Below, in pieces: positions 1 through 4,858 of a DNA stretch of 5,629 bases. Made by a program: the position numbers and the translations under genes. A model generated the notes under the pieces. That model saw nothing but the letters and a program-made list of their open reading frames with translations, was not told where the DNA came from and ran no database searches. Position 1 is the stretch's first letter. The number at the start of each line of letters is the position of its first letter. The stretch is taken from NCBI GenBank assembly GCA_003157675.1, contig PMKG01000331.1:1-5629 (forward strand). Direction: 5' to 3'. This DNA is from Acidobacteriota bacterium. GTDB taxonomy: Bacteria; Acidobacteriota; Vicinamibacteria; Vicinamibacterales; Fen-181.

Positions 1-918
1 GTAGCCGAGCAGCGTCTGCAGCAGCACCGGCATCAGCACCAGGCTGCCGTAGAGCCCGACGCCCATGGCTGTGATGAGCACCACGCCCATCGCGAACGTG
101 GGTTCCTTGAACAGGCGCAGGTCCACCACCGGGTCGCGCGTCGTCAGCGCGTGCGCGACGAAGGCCACCAGGCCCCCGACGGAGAGGACCGCCAGGGTGA
201 CGATCAGGCGCGAGGAGAACCAGTCTTCCTGCTGCCCCTGGTCGAGGCCGATCTGGAGGGCGGCGATGGCGAGCGCGAGCAGCCCGATCCCCCAGTAGTC
301 GATGCGCGCCGTCCCCCGCCGGATGTACGGCGGGTCGAAGACGTAGGCGCGCAGCATCACGAACGCGGCGATGCCGACGGGCAGGTTGACGTAGAACACC
401 CAGCGCCACGAGTAGTTGTCGGTCAGCCAGCCGCCGAGCACGGGGCCGAGCACCGGCGCCACGACCACGCCGAGGCCGAAGAAGGCCATCGCCTTCCCGC
501 GGTCCTTCGGCGCGAACACCTCGAGCATGATCGCCTGCGACAGCGGCTGCAGCACTCCGCCGGTCAGACCCTGGACGATCCGCCACATGACGAGCACGGT
601 GAGGCTGGTCGAGAGGCCGCAGAGCAGCGACGCCGCGGTGAAGCCCGCCACCGACAGCAGCAATAGCCGGCGGCGGCCGAAGTAGTTGGCGAGCCACCCG
701 GTGATCGGCAGGATGATCGCGTTGGCCGCGAGGTACGCGGTGAGCGTCCAGGTCGATTCCTCGATGCTCGCCGAGAGGTTGCCCGCGATGTGCGGCAGCG
801 ACACGTTCACGATCGTGGTGTCGAGCACCACCATGAACGTGCCGAGCATCACCGCCACCGATACGATCCAGGGGCTGGGGGCCGGCCGGGTCTCTGTCTC
901 CGTGTCCGTCACGTCCAC
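1..918 (-). CDS. emrB: DHA2-family MFS drug:proton antiporter, EmrB/QacA type (3' end outside window)
   Basis: Inner membrane pump of a tripartite efflux system, expected to exchange protons for hydrophobic drugs and pass them to the adaptor encoded just upstream. The visible 306 residues are the N-terminal part of a family usually 500-530 residues long with 14 membrane helices; about nine helices can be seen. Family motifs read directly: LDTTIVNVSLP (residues 32-42, helix 1), the motif A-like GWLANYFGRRR (74-84, loop 2-3), the R113-containing motif B (WRIVQG, 112-117), and motif C GLGVVVAPVLGPVLGG (148-163, helix 5), followed by WRWVFYVNLPVG (171-182). The GTG start at 918 is chosen because GAGG lies 6 nt upstream across the end of the HlyD gene; a second in-frame GTG at 912 is possible, and a TAG stop two codons before 918 rules out anything earlier. 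The substrate cannot be read from sequence. Assignment to the EmrB-type family is very secure; the symbol denotes type, not proven orthology. Confidence 0.95.
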   Translation of the reverse strand, partial: MDVTDTETETRPAPSPWIVSVAVMLGTFMVVLDTTIVNVSLPHIAGNLSASIEESTWTLTAYLAANAIILPITGWLANYFGRRRLLLLSVAGFTAASLLCGLSTSLTVLVMWRIVQGLTGGVLQPLSQAIMLEVFAPKDRGKAMAFFGLGVVVAPVLGPVLGGWLTDNYSWRWVFYVNLPVGIAAFVMLRAYVFDPPYIRRGTARIDYWGIGLLALAIAALQIGLDQGQQEDWFSSRLIVTLAVLSVGGLVAFVAHALTTRDPVVDLRLFKEPTFAMGVVLITAMGVGLYGSLVLMPVLLQTLLGY

Positions 919-921
919 GCC

Positions 922-2229
922 CTACCTCGTGTGTACGGTGGGCAGGACCGACATGCCCGGACGCAGCAGGTGCTCCGGGTCCTGCCCCTTGTCGAGCACG
1001 ATCTTGACCGGGATCCTCTGGACGACCTTGACGTAATTGCCGGTGGCGTTCTCGGGCGGCAGGAGGCTGAACCTGGCGCCGGTCGCGGCGGCGATGCTGT
1101 CGACGTGGCCCTGGTAGGTCCGGCCGTACGCATCCACCGAGACGGTGGCCGGCTGGCCCGGCCGCATGTTCTTGAGCTGCGTCTCCTTGAAGTTCGCCGT
1201 GATCCAGATGTCCTCGACCGGCACGATGGCGAGCAGCGGCTGGCCCGGCTGGATCACCTGGCCCGGCTCGACGCTCTTCTTGCTGACTCGACCGGCCGTC
1301 GGCGCCGTGACGGTGGTGTAGGCGAGATTGAGGGTGGCCTGGTCGAGCACCGCCTTGGCCTGGAGCACCCGGGCCGCCGCCGATTCCGCGCGAGCCTTGA
1401 TGACGGTGACCTGTTCCGGCCCGGTGTTCGCCGTCCTCAGCTCGGCCTGGGACTGCGTGAGGGCGTTGAGCGACTGCGCCCGCCGGCTCTCGGCCACCGA
1501 CACCGCCTGCGTCGCCTCGTTCACCGACGCCTGGGCCGACTCCACGGTGGCCCTGGCGGCGTCGGCCGATGCGACGGCGGCGTCGTACTGCTGCTGCGAG
1601 ATCTCATCCTTGGCGACGAGTTGCTTCATCCGCTCGAGGTCGCGCGAGGCGCGCGTGGCGTTGGCCTGGGCCTCTCTCAGCCGGGCCTGCATGGAGGCGA
1701 GCCGGGCGCGGGACGCCTCGACGTCGCGGGTCGCCGCGTCGGTGCCCGCCGACGCACGCTCGACGCTCGCGCCGGCCGAGCTCATCTGGCTGGCGGTCGT
1801 CGTCGAGGTGATCGGGACGCCGGCCTGCGCGGCGGCCAGCGCCGCCTGCGCGTCCGCGTAGTCGGCCTGCGCGCGGTCGAGCGCGGTGCGGTAGTCCCGC
1901 TGGTCGATGTCGACCAGGACCGCGCCGGCCTCGACCACCTGGTTGTCATCGACCTTCACGTCCGCCACGGTGCCGCCGACGCGGGCCGCGATCGGCACGA
2001 TGTGACCGTCGACCTGCGCGTCGTCGGTCGACTCGTGGCCGCCGAGGTACCACCAGACGCCGGCGACGACCAGGAGGACCAGGGCGCCGCCCGCGAGGAG
2101 CCAGCCGCGGCCGCGCCCGTTTCGAAGGTAACCGCCCACGCCGCCGCCCGATACCGGTCCGGCCGGCGCGCCGGCCCGCGTTGCCTCGCTCATGGTCGCC
2201 TTCTCCCGTTCATGAACACGGTCCGCCAT
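922..2229 (-). CDS. emrA: EmrA/HlyD-family periplasmic adaptor (membrane fusion protein)
   Basis: Periplasmic adaptor that bridges the MFS pump and the outer membrane channel. The 435 residues show the full family architecture: a short basic cytoplasmic tail, one membrane anchor (about 42-63), the first lipoyl half-motif (about 68-110, with TDDAQVDG and DNQVVEAG), and a long Ala/Gln/Glu-rich alpha-helical coiled-coil hairpin (about 112-300). The second lipoyl half (about 303-337, TAPTAGRVSKKSVEPGQVI) and a beta-barrel domain with the EmrA-type ITANFKETQLKNMRPGQ segment (about 343-359) and NYVKVVQRIPVKI (398-410) follow. Two starts compete. ATG 2229 overlaps the channel gene's stop (TAATG) and has GGAGG 9 nt upstream; ATG 2193 (12 codons in) has GGGAGAAGG 5 nt upstream. 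Both leave the anchor intact. The stop is followed by one codon and then the MFS start in the same frame. Function by family is secure; exact start is not. Confidence 0.95.
   Translation of the reverse strand: MADRVHEREKATMSEATRAGAPAGPVSGGGVGGYLRNGRGRGWLLAGGALVLLVVAGVWWYLGGHESTDDAQVDGHIVPIAARVGGTVADVKVDDNQVVEAGAVLVDIDQRDYRTALDRAQADYADAQAALAAAQAGVPITSTTTASQMSSAGASVERASAGTDAATRDVEASRARLASMQARLREAQANATRASRDLERMKQLVAKDEISQQQYDAAVASADAARATVESAQASVNEATQAVSVAESRRAQSLNALTQSQAELRTANTGPEQVTVIKARAESAAARVLQAKAVLDQATLNLAYTTVTAPTAGRVSKKSVEPGQVIQPGQPLLAIVPVEDIWITANFKETQLKNMRPGQPATVSVDAYGRTYQGHVDSIAAATGARFSLLPPENATGNYVKVVQRIPVKIVLDKGQDPEHLLRPGMSVLPTVHTR
925..928 (-). promoter_or_regulatory. Ribosome binding site of the MFS gene, inside the HlyD gene end
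   Basis: GAGG on the minus strand lies 6 nt before the GTG at 918 and spans the last codons of the adaptor gene. This supports the GTG 918 start and suggests translational coupling between adaptor and pump. Confidence 0.6.
2199..2207 (-). promoter_or_regulatory. Internal ribosome binding site for the alternative HlyD start at 2193
   Basis: GGGAGAAGG is placed 5 nt before the in-frame ATG at 2193. It is at least as good as the site serving ATG 2229, so the shorter 423-residue form may be the main or an additional product. Confidence 0.45.
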
Positions 2230-3707
2230 TAGTTGGAGCCTCCGAGGAACTGCCGCGCGCGCGCTTCGGAGAGGCCGATGGCGCGGGCGAGCGAGATCTT
2301 GGCCAGGTTGTGCGCGTAGAGGGCAGACAGGTAGTTCTCGGTCGCCGTGGCCGCCTCCTCCTGCGCCTGCACGACCTCGATGTTGCTCGCGACGCCCGCC
2401 CCGAACCGGTCCTGGGCCTGCGCGAGCTGCGCGCCGGCCAGGTCGGCCGCGCTCCGGGCGACGTGGACCCGGTCGTCGGACGCCTGCACGTCGAGCAGCG
2501 CCGAGCGCACTTCGTATTCGATCCGGGCGCGCAGGTCCTCGACCTGTGCCGCCTGCTGCTTGAGCTGGGCGTCAGCCTGCTCCACGCGGCCCCACACCCG
2601 CCCGCCCTGGAAGACGGGGATGGTGACCGAGGCCTGGACGGCGTAGGTCCCGTGCAGCGAATCCCAGGCGCTCGAGCTGCGCCCGACGTCGGCCAGCAGG
2701 TGCGCCGACGGCAGCGCCTCGCCGATGGCCGACTGCTTGCCGGCGCGGGCCGCGTCGACGAGCGCCTGCGCGCTGTGCAAGTCCTCGCGGGACGAATACG
2801 CCTGCTTCAGGCTCTCGTCGAGCGTCATCGTCCCGAGCGCCGCGTACGGCATCCGGTCGATCAGGTCGACCTGCTGCCCGAGCGGGATCCCGATGGCGCG
2901 CGCCAGGGCCAGCTTCTGCTTGGCGAACTCGTTCTCGAAGAAGATGACGCGCTCGTGTTGCGACTGCAGCTGGACCTGAGCCCGCAGCACATCGATGCCG
3001 GCGATGACGCCCGCCTGCTTCTGGACGACGGCCCGGTCGTAGAGCGCCTGTGCGGTGGCGAGCTGGGCGCGCGCGGCGTCGATCCGGCTCGCGCCGGTGA
3101 CTGCCTGCAGGTAGAGGTTCGCCGTCACGAAGACGACCATGTCCCGCGCGTCGCGGAACGAGTGCTTCGCGGCGGTCGCGGCGTCGGCGCCGGCCTTCGC
3201 CCGCTGCAGGGCCGCGTAATCGAAGATCGGCGTCGTCGCCGTAAGGTGCACCGACGACACGTTGAAGGGGCCGAGGATCGGCGACTGTCCGGGCGAAACC
3301 GGGAAGCCGTACTCCTCGAGGTTGATCTCCTCGCGCGCCTGGCCCACCGTCACCGCGGCGGTCGGCAGCATGCCGCTCAACGCCTGCCAGCGCGTGCCGT
3401 GAGCAGACCGGACGGCCTGCTCGCCGAGCACGACGCCCAGGTTCTGCTTGAGCCCCCGCGCGATGGCGTCGGAGAGCGAGAGCGGCATGACGGCGGCCGT
3501 TGCCTGCCCCGCCGGCACGCCTCCCATGAGGGCGCTCGGCGAGATCACGAGCGCGCTCGATGCCCCGGGGAGCGGCATGCCCCCCTGCCGCGGCAACTGC
3601 GGCTCTCCGCCCGGTCCCTGCCCTCGACTGGTGCCGGCCAGCACGACCAGCCCGGCCATGGTGAGCACGACCACTCGTCGCCCCCTGCCCGTCAGCCTCG
3701 TTCTCAT
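2229..3707 (-). CDS. TolC-like outer membrane efflux protein (OEP/OMF family)
   Basis: Outer membrane exit duct of the pump, expected to form a trimeric beta-barrel plus periplasmic alpha-helical tunnel. The 492-residue product begins with a Sec signal peptide: basic MRTRLTGRGRR, then a hydrophobic core (about 12-25) and likely cleavage near residues 26-31. There is no lipobox cysteine, so it does not look like an NodT-type lipoprotein. A Gly/Pro-rich stretch (about 31-70) leads to two OEP repeats (about 76-275 and 295-482). The repeats show the family's internal duplication: QAGVIAGIDVLRAQ (231-244) matches FGAGVASNIEVVQAQ (435-449), and ARAIGIPLG (269-277) matches ARAIGLSEA (474-482). ATG 3707 is preferred: it overlaps the repressor stop as ATGA and has AAGGA 11 nt upstream. 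An in-frame GTG at 3728 has no Shine-Dalgarno sequence and would put acidic and polar residues before the signal peptide. Confidence 0.94.
   Translation of the reverse strand: MRTRLTGRGRRVVVLTMAGLVVLAGTSRGQGPGGEPQLPRQGGMPLPGASSALVISPSALMGGVPAGQATAAVMPLSLSDAIARGLKQNLGVVLGEQAVRSAHGTRWQALSGMLPTAAVTVGQAREEINLEEYGFPVSPGQSPILGPFNVSSVHLTATTPIFDYAALQRAKAGADAATAAKHSFRDARDMVVFVTANLYLQAVTGASRIDAARAQLATAQALYDRAVVQKQAGVIAGIDVLRAQVQLQSQHERVIFFENEFAKQKLALARAIGIPLGQQVDLIDRMPYAALGTMTLDESLKQAYSSREDLHSAQALVDAARAGKQSAIGEALPSAHLLADVGRSSSAWDSLHGTYAVQASVTIPVFQGGRVWGRVEQADAQLKQQAAQVEDLRARIEYEVRSALLDVQASDDRVHVARSAADLAGAQLAQAQDRFGAGVASNIEVVQAQEEAATATENYLSALYAHNLAKISLARAIGLSEARARQFLGGSN
2239..2243 (-). promoter_or_regulatory. 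Ribosome binding site for the HlyD start at 2229
   Basis: GGAGG lies within the last codons of the outer membrane channel gene, 9 nt before the ATG at 2229 that overlaps the channel gene's TAA stop. The arrangement fits coupled translation of channel and adaptor. Confidence 0.5.
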
Positions 3708-4312
3708 CGGTATCCGATTCCTTTCCACGTGAGGTCGAACGCAAACCCGATGTCGTCGTCGAGCGTGGCTTTGCGCGCGCCGCGCAGGCGCTGCATCACG
3801 ATGCTGCGCGTGAGGTCGAAGATCGCGGAGGCCGCGGCCTCGGTGCGGATCGGCCGGATGGCCTTGCGCCGCACCGCCTGCTGCAGGACCTGGTCGAGCA
3901 CCTTCACCTGCTCGAGGCGAAGCTCGTCGAGGTGCTTTGCGTGCGGGCCGCGCCCGCAGGCCCGGTCGCCGAACTCCCGCTCCGACATGCGGAAGAAATC
4001 ACGGTGCTCCTCGAAGTACCGCAGCTTGGTTTCGATGAAGGCCTGGATCTTCTCGCTCGCGGTGCGGGCGCGTCCGAGCGCGGCCTGGGTGAGGGCGTCC
4101 ACGTCGACCGCGCTCTGCCGGAGCGCGGCGTCGTAGATGTCCTGCTTCGACGGGTAGTAGAGGTAGAGCGTCCCCTTCGCGACCCCGGCGACCGCCGCAA
4201 TCTCCGCCATGGTCGCCTGCTCGAAGCCCCGCTCGGCGAACACCCGGTAGGCGGCGTCGAGGATCTCGGCCCTGCGGAACTCGGCGACGACGTCCTTCTT
4301 GGTCCGGGCCAT
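3704..4312 (-). CDS. TetR/AcrR-family transcriptional repressor of the efflux operon
   Basis: A 202-residue one-component regulator of typical TetR length. The N-terminal DNA-binding domain (about 14-62) reads as a canonical TetR helix-turn-helix: AEILDAAYRVFAERGFEQAT, then MAEIAAVAGVAKGTLYLYYP and SKQDIYDAAL. The C-terminal ligand and dimer domain (about 65-202) is variable, as usual, and gives no ligand. As the first gene of the operon, with a stop overlapping the channel start (ATGA), it very likely represses its own operon until a pump substrate binds. The predicted operator lies about 50 bp upstream and overlaps a -10-like box. ATG 4312 is the natural start: residues upstream in the same frame are the reverse of the operator region and clpS and resemble no TetR protein. 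Its best Shine-Dalgarno, GAGAGGAG (4327-4334), is 14 nt away, longer than ideal. The gene contains one unremarkable Cys (119) in a RACGRG stretch. Confidence 0.94.
   Translation of the reverse strand: MARTKKDVVAEFRRAEILDAAYRVFAERGFEQATMAEIAAVAGVAKGTLYLYYPSKQDIYDAALRQSAVDVDALTQAALGRARTASEKIQAFIETKLRYFEEHRDFFRMSEREFGDRACGRGPHAKHLDELRLEQVKVLDQVLQQAVRRKAIRPIRTEAAASAIFDLTRSIVMQRLRGARKATLDDDIGFAFDLTWKGIGYR
3719..3723 (-). promoter_or_regulatory. Ribosome binding site of the outer membrane channel gene
   Basis: AAGGA lies in the last codons of the tetR gene, 11 nt before ATG 3707. The spacing is somewhat long, but together with the ATGA overlap it decides for 3707 over the GTG at 3728. Confidence 0.45.
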
Positions 4313-4326
4313 AGGCGTGACTGACG

Positions 4327-4334
4327 CTCCTCTC
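4327..4334 (-). promoter_or_regulatory. Probable tetR ribosome binding site with long spacing
   Basis: GAGAGGAG is a strong purine-rich match but sits 14 nt from ATG 4312. An ACTGAC half-site (4320-4325) fills the gap between it and the start codon. No other in-frame start fits better. Confidence 0.4.
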
Positions 4335-4347
4335 GCCGCCGGGCGGC
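4335..4347. repeat. GC-rich 13-bp inverted repeat next to the tetR Shine-Dalgarno
   Basis: GCCGCC and GGCGGC flank a single central G, so a small hairpin (about 5 bp with a 3-nt loop) could form in the operon mRNA directly before GAGAGGAG. No T-run follows, so it is not an intrinsic terminator. It may be chance in GC-rich DNA. Confidence 0.35.
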
Positions 4348-4358
4348 TAACCCGATGG

Positions 4359-4384
4359 GTCAGTGAAATGACTGACAGGTCAGT
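4359..4384. promoter_or_regulatory. Predicted TetR operator (three alternating half-sites)
   Basis: The stretch reads GTCAGT (4359-4364), ACTGAC (4371-4376), GTCAGT (4379-4384). The last two form a near-perfect 14-bp palindrome, ACTGAC-AG-GTCAGT, and the first two form a second inverted pair with a 6-nt spacer. GGTCAGT at 4358-4364 and 4378-4384 is also an exact direct repeat spaced by 20 bp, about two helical turns. ACTGAC/GTCAGT palindromes upstream of TetR-family genes are a common operator type. The right half-site overlaps the -10-like TATACT of the efflux operon, consistent with autorepression. Binding is inferred. Confidence 0.65.
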
Positions 4385-4387
4385 ATA
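4382..4387 (-). promoter_or_regulatory. Candidate -10 element of the tetR-efflux operon
   Basis: TATACT on the minus strand matches the TATAAT consensus at five of six positions. Transcription would start near 4375, giving a leader of roughly 60 nt. No convincing -35 hexamer is seen 16-18 bp upstream; that stretch is G/C-rich. The overlap with the predicted operator supports the call. Confidence 0.4.
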
Positions 4388-4402
4388 CCGTACCGCTGGC
4401 CC

Positions 4403-4429
4403 CCCCGGGACCGCCTGCGCCCCGGGACC
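4403..4429. repeat. Direct repeat of CCCCGGGACC
   Basis: CCCCGGGACC occurs at 4403-4412 and again at 4420-4429, 17 bp apart, midway between the two divergent genes. Each copy contains the CCCGGG palindrome. The role is unknown, and it could be chance in GC-rich DNA. Confidence 0.35.
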
Positions 4430-4438
4430 CGCTAGGCA

Positions 4439-4444
4439 TATACT
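4439..4444 (+). promoter_or_regulatory. Candidate -10 element of clpS-clpA
   Basis: TATACT on the plus strand, in one of the few A/T-rich spots of the intergenic region, would start transcription near 4451 and leave a leader of about 60 nt. No good -35 hexamer is visible. This is tentative. Confidence 0.35.
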
Positions 4445-4452
4445 GGAGGCAC

Positions 4453-4473
4453 CTGACCCACGGCTGACCACGG
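4453..4473. repeat. Tandem repeat CTGACC(C)ACGG in the clpS leader
   Basis: CTGACCCACGG (4453-4463) is followed at once by CTGACCACGG (4464-4473); the units differ by one C. Both carry the CTGAC core found in the TetR half-sites, in direct rather than inverted orientation. They lie just downstream of the candidate clpS -10, where a bound protein could interfere with transcription. The function is not shown by sequence. Confidence 0.5.
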
Positions 4474-4513
4474 AGGATGACCGGCGCGGCCGCCTGCCGC
4501 GCCTCTCGAGCCG

Positions 4514-4828
4514 ATGCCGGATCACCGTCCCGCGCGCGACACGGAGATCATCGAGCGCCCCGATCAGGAGATTCGTCAGTCTCCCCTGTTCCGGGTCGTG
4601 CTCCACAACGACGACTACACGACGATGGACTTCGTCGTGTCGGTGCTCGAGACGGTCTTCCTGATGCAGCCGGCCGAGGCGTACCGCGTGATGATGGAGG
4701 TGCACTGCCACGGGCGGGGCACCGCCGGCGTCTACCCGCACGAGATCGCCGAGACCAAGGCCGGCCTCGTGCACGGCCTGGCCCGCGAGCGCGGGTTTCC
4801 GCTGAGGGCAAGCGTCGAAGAGGCGTAG
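4514..4828 (+). CDS. clpS: ATP-dependent Clp protease adaptor ClpS (N-recognin)
   Basis: Adaptor that binds proteins with destabilising N-terminal residues and hands them to ClpA-ClpP. The 104-residue length is close to the E. coli protein (106). After a flexible, charged N-terminal tail (1-24), the folded core carries the N-degron pocket: HNDDYTTMDF (31-40) supplies N32, D33, D34, T36 and M38, equivalent to E. coli N34, D35, D36, T38 and M40. M60 and H64 (in VMMEVHCHG) match M62 and H66, and L97 matches L99. The ETKAGLVHGLARERGFPL segment (80-97) matches the conserved end. Nothing in the pocket is missing, and the M40-equivalent gatekeeper is present, so E. coli-like specificity for large hydrophobic N-termini is expected. 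ATG 4514 is the only start: an in-frame TGA lies at 4478-4480 with no other start between. There is no clear Shine-Dalgarno, so initiation may be weak. Confidence 0.97.
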   Translation: MPDHRPARDTEIIERPDQEIRQSPLFRVVLHNDDYTTMDFVVSVLETVFLMQPAEAYRVMMEVHCHGRGTAGVYPHEIAETKAGLVHGLARERGFPLRASVEEA

Positions 4829-4848
4829 CACGCCCCTGTCGCGAGATC

Positions 4849-4854
4849 GAGGAG
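4849..4854 (+). promoter_or_regulatory. Ribosome binding site of clpA
   Basis: GAGGAG ends 4 nt before ATG 4859, a slightly short but workable spacing. It supports separate initiation of clpA on the clpS-clpA transcript. Confidence 0.6.
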
Positions 4855-4858
4855 TCTC

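Noticed and set aside
151..666. Plus-strand open frame opposite the MFS gene
   Set aside because: Charged, low-complexity translation without a domain; the minus strand carries all the DHA2 motifs in frame.
790..2232. A 480-codon plus-strand open frame opposite the adaptor gene
   Set aside because: Low-complexity Arg/Gly/His/Asp-rich translation typical of antisense GC-rich frames; the adaptor and pump fully explain the region.
2181..4136. A 651-codon plus-strand open frame opposite the efflux genes
   Set aside because: It is the antisense shadow of GC-rich genes. Its product is Arg/Gly/Asp/Leu-rich with no domain, while the minus-strand genes opposite it are recognisable from end to end.
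4400..4430. GC-rich stretch as a possible terminator between the divergent genes
   Set aside because: No gene ends here, since both neighbours start outward, and there is no stem followed by a T-run.
4477..4513. Possible short leader peptide starting at the GGAGG-ATG
   Set aside because: The Shine-Dalgarno touches the ATG, which is too close for normal initiation, and the frame runs on through clpS without stopping early, as a GC-rich shadow would.
4299..4664. Plus-strand open frame starting in tetR and ending in clpS
   Set aside because: Ser/Arg/Pro-rich with no recognisable fold. It overlaps the predicted operator and is out of frame with clpS.
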